Source: JAOUFP01 sp963801505 (GTDB lineage Bacteria; Nitrospirota; Thermodesulfovibrionia; Thermodesulfovibrionales; UBA6898). From it: a stretch of 64,000 nucleotides of DNA. A program made the position numbers and the translations under genes. The notes beneath the pieces are model-generated. The model was given only the letters and a program-made list of their open reading frames with translations. It did no database searches and had not been told where the DNA came from. The DNA is taken from NCBI GenBank assembly GCA_963801505.1, contig CAWDEY010000016.1, positions 1-64,000 of the forward strand, written 5' to 3'. This document shows positions 41,216 through 51,374 of this stretch, one piece after another; positions within the stretch are counted from its first letter, which is position 1, and each line of letters starts with the position of its first letter.

Positions 41216-43263
41216 TTATCTTTCTCGTCCTGTTTTTCTAATGTTTTGAGGACACTTGTCTGGATTCTTCTCGTCTTTCTCCCCAAGGCCGCATTGAGGT
41301 ACCTCAGCTTTCCCTTTCTTATCCGGCTTGACCTGCTGTCTTTCGCCTCTGGAAGGTGGACTGGCCACAGGAGCAGCGGGCTTTACCCTTTCTGCAGGCT
41401 TCATCTGCTTTTCCTCTCTGCCAGCAGGTCTGGTTACAGGAGCACTGGGCGTCACCCTCTCTGCGGGCTTCATCTGCTTTTCCTCTCTGCCAGCGGGTCT
41501 GGTTACGGGAGCACTGGGCGTCACCCTCTCTGCGGGCTTCATCTGCTTTTCCTCTCTGCCAGCAGGTCTGGTTACAGGAGCACTGGGCGTCACCCTCTCT
41601 GCGGGCTTCATCTGCTTTTCCTCTCTGCCAGCGGGTCTGGTTACAGGAGCACTGGGCGTCACCCTCTCTGCGGGCTTCATCTGCTTTTCCTCTCTGCCAG
41701 CAGGTCTGGTTACAGAAGAGGCAGCTGGGAGTTCCCCGTCTCTGCGGGCTTCATCTGCTTTTCCTCTCTGCCAGCAGGTCTGGTTACAGGAGAGCGAGCT
41801 GGGCAGTCACCCTCTCTGCGGGCTTCATCTGCTGTATCATTGGTTTTCCTTTGCCAGGGGTCCGCGGCGTTGTAACTTTATTGACTGGTAAGGTTGTTGG
41901 CTTTATGCTGGGGTTAATAACAGATTTATCGGATTGTCTGATTAAAGGCCTTGATTGTCTCAACGGCGCAATCTGGATGTTTCTGACAGGCAGCGGCGGC
42001 CGTTTGGCTACCGGAACAGGCCTGGAGGAGGGAAAATAACTCGCCTTCGTAGGTTTAATTGCCGGTGTGCCTAAACTTATATTATTTCTTGTAAATATCT
42101 GTCGCTGGATGACACTTTGGTCTACCCTAACAACCCTCGGCGAACCGGTTGCAAAGGTATTACGATCGACTATCGTGACCCCGTTGTTTACTCTTACGTT
42201 CTTAAATACATTAGGGATGACCCGCTTGGTACTTACATTGGTAATGTTTACGCTGTAGCGGCCGTAATTGCCGCGTCCGTAATATATCTCTCCCGGCGCC
42301 AGGGGGACCCATCCAACATAATCAGCAGTCCTGACCCAACCGACATATCCCGGACTCCAGTAAACCTCTTTGGCAACAGGCGGCACCCAGAACCAGCCAA
42401 TGTTTACTCTAAAGCTCCATCTGCCATAATGGTAGGGTGTCCATCCCCAGGGTTCGGAACCCACCCACACGTAATCACCACCCCACCAAATCCATCTGCC
42501 GTCCCTGTAAGGGGACCAGTTCCACACCGATATCAACAGTAGGGGTCCAGACATTGCCGAATTCGGGAGTAGAGACCCACCTACCGTAACTGTCAAAGTC
42601 GTAAGAATACGACCTGAGTTCAACAGGAAGATAGCGCGTGCTTGCGCCCGTTCTTGTTAAAATCCTGTCGTTCCGCGTCTTGTTCCAGATTTCCCAATCA
42701 TCAGGTTGACCCATCGGGGCAAGCTCTCCGTTGGTGTCCCAACCCAGGGATATCATCTGTCCCGCGTTTATCCTTGTCCTTCCTACATTGTTCTCTGTTT
42801 CAACATATCCATTGTAAACCGCCACATCGGTATATTGGTCGGACATGTCAATTCTGAAAATAGCATTCCTGAATGCGCGGGTCGAGGCATCGGGGGTATC
42901 TACCTGTATTACACTCTTGCCGGGCGCATCATAATATATATACGCATAGCCCTGCGATAGATAAAACTGGGAAGAATCCTTATCTATCGAAAGTATCTGG
43001 AGAGCAGAACTCTGATCCAGTCGGATATATGTCCCGCTGTTAAGCTGGAGTTCAACCCTCCCGTCCTGAGGGACCCAAATCTGATCACCCTCTCTGAGGG
43101 GAGTGTTAAGAGACGCGAACCCCCAGTCATCCGCTTCGGGCGTTTTTACCTGGACATCGCCTTCGATAAGGCTTATGCGCATATAGCCTAAATTCGCAGA
43201 GATGGCATAAGCGGGCACTGATAGCAGTACAAACACAAGTATTGCTGTCTTTAAGATCTTCAT
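41216..43263 (-). pseudogene. FecR/DUF6600-type exported protein gene with frameshifts
   Basis: Starts at 43263 after AAAGGAGG with a signal peptide (MKILKTAILVFVLLSVPAYA). A FecR domain follows (residues ~30-150, GDVQVKTPEADDWGFA, NAIFRIDMSDQYTDVAVYNG). The DUF6600-type Trp/Tyr-rich part (YRDGRWIWWGGDYVWVGSEP, GWVPLAPGEIYYGRGNYGRY) is in another frame. The break is at about 42520, where GGTGTGG lacks two bases of a TG run. Further frame changes occur at ~41810 and ~41740, where two tandem repeats have 5 extra bases. As read, the protein ends early, after VDIGVELVPLQ. It may be a pseudogene, a phase-variable gene, or contain read errors. Confidence 0.75.
41398..41832 (-). repeat. 69-bp tandem repeat array, seven units
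   Basis: The block GGCTTCATCTGCT recurs at about 41396, 41465, 41534, 41603, 41672, 41746 and 41820. Five units are spaced by 69 bases (23 codons, MKPAERVTPSAPVTRPAGRE in one frame) and two by 74, so 5-base insertions shift the frame. It forms the C-terminal tail of the DUF6600-type gene. Confidence 0.9.
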
Positions 43264-43350
43264 ATAGTCCTCCTTTAAAGCTGGTATCGGCAAAATACAT
43301 CATCCTTGAAAAATACCCAGGCATAGCAAGCCTTGGAGGCCCCTCCTACT

Positions 43351-43800
43351 TTACCTTCTGACAATGAGTACAGGGATTTTTGCATCCTTGTGGATTACGC
43401 CATAGGTAATACTTCCGAGTACCGCGGCTGCCAAAGCGCTCTTTCCATGAGAACCTATAATAATTAGGTCAGCCTTGGCCCTCGCAGCCTCTTTCACAAT
43501 ACTCTCAACAGGATGACCTGAAGTTATAACCGTCTTTGACGGGACCCCATGTTTATCGCACAGCTTCTTTATTTCTCCAACATACCCCTGGGCAGCCTCT
43601 CTCAGGTAATCCTCGATAGGCTCTATTACATGTCTTGAAGTCTTCCCGGCCGGAACTGTCTGTCCGGTAAATGAGCGCTTATCAATAACACTCAGGACAA
43701 TTACCGAGGCTTTTGACTGTACTGCGAGGTCAACTGCATACATGGCAGCCTTTTGGGCTGTCTTTGACCCGTCTGTCGGAACAAGAATTTTTGAAATCAT
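43351..43800 (-). CDS. Universal stress protein
   Basis: A 149-residue UspA-fold protein. It starts MISKILVPTDGSKTAQKAA and has the ATP-binding pattern IIIGSHGKSALAAAVLGSI near 120. The start at 43800 follows AATAGGAGGACG. The longer upstream frame would read into a fossil of a glucan branching gene. These proteins help survival in starvation or oxidative stress. Confidence 0.93.
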   Translation of the reverse strand: MISKILVPTDGSKTAQKAAMYAVDLAVQSKASVIVLSVIDKRSFTGQTVPAGKTSRHVIEPIEDYLREAAQGYVGEIKKLCDKHGVPSKTVITSGHPVESIVKEAARAKADLIIIGSHGKSALAAAVLGSITYGVIHKDAKIPVLIVRR

Positions 43801-43814
43801 ACGTCCTCCTATTG

Positions 43815-43950
43815 ATTTTATTGAAAAATACAACCATATCTGGCCCAATTCCGATTCCACCTGAGCGCGGAAACCCTCGGTCCCATACGCGCGGACCGGA
43901 TAAACAAATTCGGAATCGCATCGCGCATTGAAGCCATACATCCGCTTTAC
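43815..43950 (-). pseudogene. Fossil of a GH13 branching-enzyme gene
   Basis: Minus-strand frames here give YGFNARCDSEFVYPVRAY and, in another frame, RSGGIGIGPDMVVFFNKINR. These match internal GFNAQWDAEFVHPVRQAV and C-terminal SGEIGIGPYTVVIFSQDE of the intact enzyme at 54179-56005. A large internal deletion and frame change join them. It is upstream of the universal stress gene. Confidence 0.75.
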
Positions 43951-44267
43951 TCAATTATATCACGCTCAGGTGATTTTTCCTCTAGTGCGGGTTCCGCGGT
44001 TGTGGCCGCCGGCTCAGGATCGGCGCGCGGCAGGGTCGCTTCCACAGGCAAAACCACCACCCGGTTGCCGTCTTCACCGGAGTACCGTTTCCCCAGCAAA
44101 TCCATTATCGACTCGCTCTGTTCCGCATCCAGCAAAATCCGCATCAGCACTTCCCCCTCGGATAATCGGACCTGCCTGTGTTCGAGCACCTTATGCTCCC
44201 TGAGAAGCTCGCGGAGTTCTCCACCGTCCTTCTCCCGCTATACCATCTCAATTAAGCGCAGCGCCAT
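43947..44267 (-). pseudogene. DUF389 protein N-terminal fragment with an amber codon
   Basis: From ATG 44267 the frame reads MALRLIEMV, then TAG, then REKDGGELRELLREHKVLEH and continues to RILLDAEQSESIMDLLGKRY and RVVVLPVEATLPR. This is the soluble N-terminal domain of DUF389 (TIGR00341) proteins. The membrane half (several hundred residues) is missing, and the frame ends in an acidic tail at 43947. It follows the phosphoketolase gene by 8 bases, suggesting it was once the last gene of that operon. Confidence 0.7.
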
Positions 44268-44274
44268 CGTGGTA

Positions 44275-46731
44275 TCATCCTTTCCATTTCCAGTTTCGAA
44301 TTTCCGGCATATCTTCGCCGTGTTTGTTGATGTAGGTCTTGTGGTCCAGCAGCTTGTCGCGAAGAAACTGTTTGACATACGCTGCCCGTGGACCCAGATC
44401 AGGCACACGGTCGATCACGTCTCCTGCCAGGTGGAAGCGGTCGAGATCATTCAACACCACCATGTCAAAAGGGGTGGTGGTCGTCCCGTTTTCCTTGTAC
44501 CCGCGTACGTGGAGATTCTTATGATTAGTCCGTCGATATGCCAGACGATGAATCAGCCAGGGATAGCCGTGGAAGGCGAAGATAATGGGTTTGTCTCTGG
44601 TGAAGAGGACATCAAAGTCTTTATCATTCAACCCGTGGGGATGTTCGCTCTGTGGCTGAAGCGTCATCAAATCCACTACGTTAATGACGCGGACCTTCAG
44701 TTCCGGGAAGTGCTGCCGCAGGAGCTCGACTGCTGCCAGCGTCTCCAGGGTCGGCACGTCGCCGCAGCAGGCCATCACCACATCGGGATCGCCGCCCCTG
44801 TCGTTGCTGGCCCAGTCCCAGATACCAAGCCCGGCCGTACAATGCCTGATTGCTGCATCCATCTCCAGCCATTGGAGTTCCGGCTGTTTGCCCGCAACGA
44901 TAACGTTGACGTAATTGCGACTGCGCAGGCAATGGTCTGTGACCGATAGCAGGGTGTTGGCGTCCGGAGGCAGATAAACGCGGATGATTTCCGCCTTTTT
45001 GTTAACCACGTGGTCGATGAACCCCGGATCCTGATGACTGAATCCATTGTGGTCCTGCCGCCACACGTGAGACGAAAGCAGGTAGTTCAGGGAGGCAATG
45101 GGACGCCGCCACGGTATGTGGCTCGCCACCTTGATCCACTTTGCGTGCTGGTTGAACATTGAATCAATGATGTGAATGAACGCTTCATAACATGAGAAAA
45201 ATCCGTGTCTGCCTGTCAGCAGGTAACCTTCCAGCCAGCCCTCGCACTGGTGCTCGCTCAACATCTCCATCACCCGGCCATCAGGCGAGACATGGTCGTC
45301 GATGTCGATGATTTCCGCGGTCGAGCAGCGGTCGGTAATCTCGAAGAGGTTGGTCCAACGGTTTGACGCGGTCTCATCCGGGCTGAATATGCGGAAATTG
45401 CGTGACTCTGTGTTGAGTTTGAGCACATCACGGATGAACTCTCCCTGGACTCGCGTGCTTTCTGCTTCAACAACGCCGGGCTTCGGTACTTTGACAGCGT
45501 AGTCGCGGAAATCCGGCATCTTCAACTCTTTAAGGAGAAGGCCTCCATTGGCATGGGGGCTAGCTCCCATACGCCGCTCTCCTTTGGGCGCCAGTTCAGC
45601 CAGCTCAGGAAGGAGCTTTCCATTTTTGTCAAATAACTCCTCAGCTTTATAACTTTTCATCCATTGTTCCAGAATCTTCAGGTGTTTGGGTTTCGCAACA
45701 AAATCTGTAATCGGCACCTGATGGGCCCGAAACGTGCCTTCGATGGGCAGTCCGTCTACCACCTTCGGGCAGGTCCATCCTTTCGGCGTGCGTAAGATTA
45801 TCATAGGCCACTGCGGACGCTTCCTGAACCCTCTGGTGCGCGCTGTATATTGAATGTCTTTGATCTCTGCGACGATGGTATCTAATGTCGCAGCCAGGAG
45901 TTGATGCACCCTCATGGGATCGTCACCCTCAACGAAATACGGCTTGTAGCCATAACCCCGGAAGAGCTGGTCCAATTCTTCGTGATCGATGCGACCCAGC
46001 ACAGTGGGCCCGGCTATCTTGTAGCCGTTTAAGTGCAGGATCGGCATCACAGCCCCATCAATAACGGGATTTAGGAATTTATTTGAGTGCCAGCTGGTGG
46101 CCAGCGGCCCGGTTTCAGCCTCGCCGTCGCCGACAACGCAGGCAACTATCAAATCAGGGTTATCGAACGCAGCGCCGTAGGCATGGGACAAAGAATAACC
46201 GAGTTCGCCGCCTTCATGGATGGAGCCGGGTGTTTCCGGCGCCACGTGACTGGGGATGCCGCCGGGGAAAGAAAACTGGGTGAAGAGCTTTTTCATGCCC
46301 TGTTCGTCCTGTGATATGTTCGGGTACAACTCGCTGTATGTGCCTTCCAGATAAGTGTTGGCCACCAGTCCCGGCCCACCATGTCCGGGACCTGCGATAT
46401 AAATCATGTTGAGATCATACTGTTTAATAATCCGGTTGAGATGCACGTAGATAAGGTTCAGCCCGGTCGTCGTGCCGAAATGGCCCAGCAGTCGCGGTTT
46501 CACATGCTCCAGCTTTAGCGGTTTTTTCAGCAGCGGATTGTCATAGAGGTAGATTTGGCCGACGGACAGGTAGTTGGCAGCGCGCCAATAGGCGTTCATT
46601 TTTCGCAGCAGATCGGGCGGCAATGGATTATCCGGTACCTTCATCTTTTCCGCCCTCAAGGCGAAGTTCTCCTCAAACCCCTTTTTTACCTTCGTGACAA
46701 TGTTCTTTTCAGACATTTTTTTTGTTTTCAT
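44275..46731 (-). CDS. xfp: Phosphoketolase (xylulose-5-phosphate/fructose-6-phosphate)
   Basis: About 818 residues. A thiamine-diphosphate enzyme that splits xylulose-5-P or fructose-6-P into acetyl-phosphate and a smaller sugar phosphate. The TPP/Mg site is GDGEAETGPLATSWHSNKF near 190. GPGHGGPGLVANTYLEG near 95, SHVAPETPGSIHEGGELGYS near 150 and HDQDGFSHQDPG-like QDHNGFSHQDPGFIDHV near 560 are family features. The start at 46731 is chosen for AAGGGAAT seven bases upstream. The reading frame is intact, although the ackA and glgP genes upstream in the same operon are frameshifted. The product acetyl-P would feed acetate kinase. Confidence 0.96.
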   Translation of the reverse strand: MKTKKMSEKNIVTKVKKGFEENFALRAEKMKVPDNPLPPDLLRKMNAYWRAANYLSVGQIYLYDNPLLKKPLKLEHVKPRLLGHFGTTTGLNLIYVHLNRIIKQYDLNMIYIAGPGHGGPGLVANTYLEGTYSELYPNISQDEQGMKKLFTQFSFPGGIPSHVAPETPGSIHEGGELGYSLSHAYGAAFDNPDLIVACVVGDGEAETGPLATSWHSNKFLNPVIDGAVMPILHLNGYKIAGPTVLGRIDHEELDQLFRGYGYKPYFVEGDDPMRVHQLLAATLDTIVAEIKDIQYTARTRGFRKRPQWPMIILRTPKGWTCPKVVDGLPIEGTFRAHQVPITDFVAKPKHLKILEQWMKSYKAEELFDKNGKLLPELAELAPKGERRMGASPHANGGLLLKELKMPDFRDYAVKVPKPGVVEAESTRVQGEFIRDVLKLNTESRNFRIFSPDETASNRWTNLFEITDRCSTAEIIDIDDHVSPDGRVMEMLSEHQCEGWLEGYLLTGRHGFFSCYEAFIHIIDSMFNQHAKWIKVASHIPWRRPIASLNYLLSSHVWRQDHNGFSHQDPGFIDHVVNKKAEIIRVYLPPDANTLLSVTDHCLRSRNYVNVIVAGKQPELQWLEMDAAIRHCTAGLGIWDWASNDRGGDPDVVMACCGDVPTLETLAAVELLRQHFPELKVRVINVVDLMTLQPQSEHPHGLNDKDFDVLFTRDKPIIFAFHGYPWLIHRLAYRRTNHKNLHVRGYKENGTTTTPFDMVVLNDLDRFHLAGDVIDRVPDLGPRAAYVKQFLRDKLLDHKTYINKHGEDMPEIRNWKWKG

Positions 46732-46745
46732 GATCATATTCCCTT

Positions 46746-47945
46746 TCACATGTGAGACCTAAAACGCCGCAGACCATGTCTCGCGATCATCCATTCCTCG
46801 TCCGTATGAATCACGCGGACCGCTACCCGCCCGACGTCCGCGGAAATTACGCCTTCATTCGCACGCGTTTCGCTTTTCTTCGAGTTCGATTCCAAGAAAT
46901 CCCAGCCCATCGCAAATCCTGGCGCGGACCAAGGGCGCATTTTCTCCTATACCGCCGGCGAACACCAGCGTGTCCAGTCCACCGAGCGCTGCCGCGAATG
47001 CGCCGATCCATTTCTTGACCTGGTAGCAAAACAGCGCTACTGCTTCAGCTGCCCGCACGTCCTGCGTTTCACGGTCGAGCAAGTCATGCATGTCCGAACT
47101 GGTCTCCGACACACCGAGCAGCCCGGACTTGGAATTGACCATCTCGTTGAATTGCTTCGCGCTCATTTTTTCGGTGTGCGCCAGATACCATACCAGTCCG
47201 GGATCGAGGTCGCCTGAGCGGGTGCTCATAGGCATCCCGGCTGTCGGGGTGAAACCCATGCTCGGTGTCCACAGATTTGCCGTCACGCACTGCCGTCAAG
47301 CTCGCACCATTGCCGAGGTGGGCGAGGACAACCCGGCCTTGCGCTGCTTCCAATCCGGCAAGGCGGGCCAGTTCTACCATCAGAAACTCATACGACAACC
47401 CGTGAAACCCGTAACGCCGCACCCCCTGCGCTTCGTAGCGGCGAGGGATCGGCAACAACCGGGCCACGCGCGGCAGGTCATGGTGAAAGGCCGTATCGAA
47501 ACAAGCCACTTGGGGCAGGTCTGGAAATCGGCGATGAAACGCTTCGGTCAACAGGATCTCCTCCGGCAGATGCTCAGGATCGAACGGACTGAGCCGGTGC
47601 AGTTCCTCAACCATTTCCGCAGTGATTCGCTGCGGCTTGCTATACTTCGGCCCGCCATGCACCACACGATGCCCCACCGCAGTCAATGCATCACGCCCGA
47701 CTGCGTTCCTCGATCCAATCCATCAGAGCGCCTACTGCCCCCGTGTGGTCCGGCGCCGTCACTGACCGCGAAAAGTTATTCTCATTTGCTGCACCTTTCA
47801 CCCAAAAAGTGGCTCCTGGCAGTCCAATCCGGTCTATCGCTCCCTCAAGAATCCGTCGGAGCGGGTCACCGGCCTCGAAGAGCGCAAACTTGATACTCGA
47901 CGAGCCGCCATTGATCGTCATGATGAGTGGGTTAGCTGGTTTCAT
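46746..47945 (-). pseudogene. ackA: Acetate kinase gene with three frameshifts
   Basis: Acetate kinase makes ATP and acetate from acetyl-phosphate. The start at 47945 gives MKPANPLIMTINGGSSSIKF, and the last pieces read FAGGIGENAPLVRARICDGL and DVGRVAVRVIHTDEEWMIAR. All domains are present in order: GHRVVHGGPKYS, CFDTAFHHDLP, YGFHGLSYEFL, GRVVLAHLGNGASL, MGFTPTAGMPMSTRSGDLDP. Single-base shifts lie near 47690, 47265 and 46875. With no large deletion, this is either a recent pseudogene or sequence error. It overlaps the HAD gene upstream and is 14 bases from xfp. Confidence 0.88.
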
Positions 47946-48597
47946 GGATGACTCCCTCGTCATTTTGCAATCCGAACGAAGCCAGTTTCGCACACGTGGA
48001 CCTGTAATCCGTATGAAGAATGCTTCGAATCCCCAGACTTTCGGCAATACTGACGAACATCGGGGTGTTTTCGATATAGAGTATTTGCCCGGCCGGTACC
48101 TGGGCTATGTCCATTGCCAGCCGAAAGATGTCCGCGTCAGGCTTTCGCAAATGGACGAAACAGGAGGAAATAAAAATATCCATGAACTCACCCAGTTTGA
48201 ACTTCCGAATTCGGTGGGTATTCAGTTCCCGTGCTTCGTTGCTGACCACGACAATCTTCAAGCCATAATGCTCCTTAAGCCGGCGGACCAGCCCTATCAT
48301 TTTGGGATATGGCTTTGACTGATCGAACATGAATTTCCGAAACTGGACCGGAGTAAACAGCCGCTTCTCGTAGAAAACTACCCGTCTCAGGTATTCATCA
48401 AGGGTGAGCTTGCCTAACTCGTATGTGTCGAAGGTCTGTTTATGCCGGGTTTCCATCTCATACGGATTAAGATCAAACACCTCGGCCGCCAGTTTGCGGG
48501 ACTCGTGACCCCATCCGTCGGTGAGCAGGACGCCGCCGATGTCCACAAACAGTGCTGTGACTGGCAGCTCTTTTTTTATTTGTTCGTTTTGTTTCAT
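47932..48597 (-). CDS. HAD-family hydrolase, YihX-like
   Basis: About 221 residues. The HAD motif I is FVDIGGVLL near residue 17, with Gly in place of the second Asp as in YihX-type sugar phosphatases. Motif II is VVVSNEARE near 110 and motif III/IV is HLRKPDADIFRLA then ILYIENTPMFV. Lying between glgP and ackA, it could dephosphorylate glucose-1-phosphate or a related sugar phosphate, but that substrate is an inference. Overlaps ackA by 14 bases. Confidence 0.85.
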   Translation of the reverse strand: MKQNEQIKKELPVTALFVDIGGVLLTDGWGHESRKLAAEVFDLNPYEMETRHKQTFDTYELGKLTLDEYLRRVVFYEKRLFTPVQFRKFMFDQSKPYPKMIGLVRRLKEHYGLKIVVVSNEARELNTHRIRKFKLGEFMDIFISSCFVHLRKPDADIFRLAMDIAQVPAGQILYIENTPMFVSIAESLGIRSILHTDYRSTCAKLASFGLQNDEGVIHETS

Positions 48598-48619
48598 TCC
48601 TCTGCCATTCGAAACAGAA

Positions 48620-51166
48620 TCACCGCTGCCACAGGATGTGAGCTTCTTCCAGGGGGACCGAAACGCCGTCACAATACGGGATTACCCGCGCTGTATAATC
48701 CGTCGCCGGGCGGTTCGCAGGCACTGCGCACGATAAACGTAACCGCCGTCTGCAGCCGCTGGTTGCCGGGCGAGCTTCATCTCCTGCCGCACCGGAGCGC
48801 TACCGTTGACGCCGTCGGCATAAAGCTCTACCCGCACGGCCTTCGGGTCGAGTTCATTGAGATAGACCTGAACCTCGAATACATGCTGCTTCCCGTTGGT
48901 CTCGATCTTCACTTCGCCGAAGCGGAGTGTGCCCATTTTTGCTCCACCATATGCCGCCAATCGACCACCTGTCTTCCCTCGGCCCCTTTATTTTCAGCTC
49001 GTTTGCGATAGGTTAGAGCAGCCGGGAGATAGTGTTGCTCGGTGTATTCCCGCACGGTCCGGTTGCTGGAAAAGCGGGGTGTCAGCCGGGCCATGCTCTC
49101 ACGGATGCGCGCGACCCAGGCCACGGGGATGCCGTTTGTGTCACGGTCATAAAACTCAGGGATCACCTTCTGTTCGAGCAGTTCGTAGAGCGCCTCGGCT
49201 TCAACGGCATCCCAGGCCGGATCGTCCCCATGTTCCTTGCCGTCCCCGAGCGCCCATCCCACTTCAGGCGTGTAGGCTTCCGCCCACCAGCCGTCCAATT
49301 CCGAAAGATTGAGGCCTCCATTGACGAGCACTTTCATGCCGCTCGTCCCGCAGGCTTCCCAGGGCCGTCGCGGTGTATTGATCCAGACATCCACTCCCTG
49401 CACCAGTTGTCCTGTCAGAAACATGTCGTAGTCGCTCAGAAAGACCACATGGTTGCGCGTCTCGTTTCGACGGATGAAATGCGTCCATTCCTGAATCAGG
49501 TCCTGCCCTGCCTGGTCCGCCGGATGGGCCTTGCCGGCAATGATAAGCTGCACCGGGCGCTCTGGATCGTTCAGGATGCGAAGGAGCCTCTCAGGATCGT
49601 GGAGCAGCAGGTTTGGTCTCTTGTAGGAGGCAAAGCGGCGTGCGATGCACAGCGTCAGGGCATTGACGTCAAAAATCTGCTTTGCACGTTCAACTTCCGC
49701 GGCTGATGCTCCCTCGGCTTCCCGCTGTCGGAAAAGCCTGCCGCGCATATATTCAATCAACGTCTCGCGGGCGGAAGCGCGGCACTCCCAGAGCCTGGAG
49801 TCGGGAAGCCTGCGCATGTCCTCTTCCAGGTTTTCCAGCGTTCCATGCCATCGGTCCTTTCCGCATGCATCTGTCCAGAGAGAGTCGGTTTCCTCCGAAT
49901 CCCAGCTTGACATATGGACCCCGTTCGTAACATGTCCGACCGGGACTTCGTCCTCAGGCCACCGCGGGAAGAGAGGCCCAAAGAGATGCCTGCTCACTTT
50001 CCCGTGCAGGCGGCTCACCCCATTGACCGCCCCGCTCCCTCGTACAGCAAGGTACGCCATATTGAAAGGGTTCAAAAGAGTCGTTCGGGTTTTGGCGGCC
50101 AAGCGCCATTAAATCGTGGAGCGGGATGCCGAGCTTGTTCTTGGCATACGAACCGAGGTATTGGTCGATAAGGGCAGGAGCGAAACGGTCAAAGCCGGCG
50201 GCCACCGCAGTGTGCGTGGTAAAGAGGTTGCCCGCTCGCGTGACGGCCAGCGCGACTTCGAAGGGCTGCCCGGTCTCTTCCATAAAGGTCCGGGCGCGTT
50301 CCAATACTGCGAAAGCGGCATGCCCTTCATTGAGATGGCAGACCTCGGGCTTGATGCCGAGTGCTGTGAGCAGTCGCCATCCGCCGATCCCGAGCACCAG
50401 CTCTTGATTGAGACGCAGGTCCGGGCTGCCTCCGTAGAGCTCGCTGGTGATTCCTCGACGGATCGGGAGGTTCGCTGCGTCATTGCTGTCGAGCAGGTAC
50501 AGCTTCACCCGGCCGACCTGGACTTGCCAGGCGCGCAGCCATACTGAGTAGCCGGGCAACTCAATCTCCAGCCGCAGCCAATCCCCGTTCGGTCTGCGCA
50601 GAGGTGTGATCGGTAATTGGCCGGGATCGTTGTACGGGAAAAGGGCCTGCTGTGCCCCATCCTTGTCTATCACCTGGCGAAAATAACCTTGCTGGTAGAG
50701 CAGCCCCACGCCGACCACCGGCACACCAAGATCGCTCGCGGCTTTGAGCTGATCGCCGGCCACATTGCCGAGTCCGCCCGAGTAAATCGGGAGAGCTTCA
50801 CTCAGCATGAATTCCATGCTGAAATAGGCGACAGAGGTGAGCGGCGTCCGCGGATGTTCTTGCTGAAACCATGCGGGTGACTCTGCATCGCGGCGCTCGG
50901 TCCGCAAGAGGTCATCCACCTTCTTGCGGAAAGCGGGACTCGGCTAATGCACGACGGAGCTGGTCCCGCGAGACTGTTTGCAGGACGACCCAGGGGTTAT
51001 AGGTAATCTCCCACAGAGCGGGATCAAGCTGCCTCCATACTTCGTCGGCAGAATGATTCCAATACCAGTGCATATCCAGCGCCAGCTCAGCAAGGGAATC
51101 GAATCCCTCGACGTCCGCAGGCAAAAGACTGTAGAGAGGCTTGCTGACAGGTGTTTGTTTGCTCAT
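48620..51166 (-). pseudogene. glgP: Alpha-glucan (glycogen) phosphorylase gene with four frameshifts
   Basis: The enzyme releases glucose-1-phosphate from glycogen. Pieces in order: DMHWYWNHSADEVWRQLDP (N-terminal), YFSMEFMLSEALPIYSGGLG and HLNEGHAAFAVLER, then GHVTNGVHMSSW, CIARRFASYKRPNLLL, the PLP region RRPWEACGTSGMKVLVNGG, and a C-terminal beta domain (GTLRFGEVKIET) ending EEAHILWQR. Frame changes lie near 50930, 50065, 48920 and 48715. Total length (~849 codons) is normal for the short bacterial type. It heads the glgP-HAD-ackA-xfp operon. Either newly dead or affected by sequencing error. Confidence 0.88.
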
Positions 51167-51205
51167 AGTTTCTCCTTAACAGTTTGGCTGGTTTCAACTA
51201 CCACC

Positions 51206-51330
51206 TCATTTCAAAAGTCCCGGTTCTTTTTTCACCAGAAGGACCGAACAGGGCATCTTGCTGATAATCTCTTCGTTGTGTCCCTGCTCACAACCAAAAT
51301 TCTTTTTACATCTTCCATGACTGACCTCCA
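51206..51330 (-). pseudogene. Universal stress protein 3' fragment
   Basis: The minus strand encodes CEQGHNEEIISKMPCSVLLV, followed by KKEPGLLK and a stop, which fits only the last strand and helix of a UspA protein. The rest of the gene is missing. It lies between glgP and the acyl-CoA synthetase gene. Confidence 0.55.
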
Positions 51331-51374
51331 CAACAGAAGAAGCTCTTTTTTTCAGATCGATATAACGCAATGGG

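Noticed and set aside
41398..41832. CRISPR array
   Set aside because: The units are contiguous 69-bp coding repeats with no variable spacers and no cas genes nearby.
41171..42039. Long plus-strand open frames across the 69-bp repeats
   Set aside because: They are open only because the repeat unit lacks stops in several frames. The minus strand has the signal peptide, FecR domain and ribosome-binding site.
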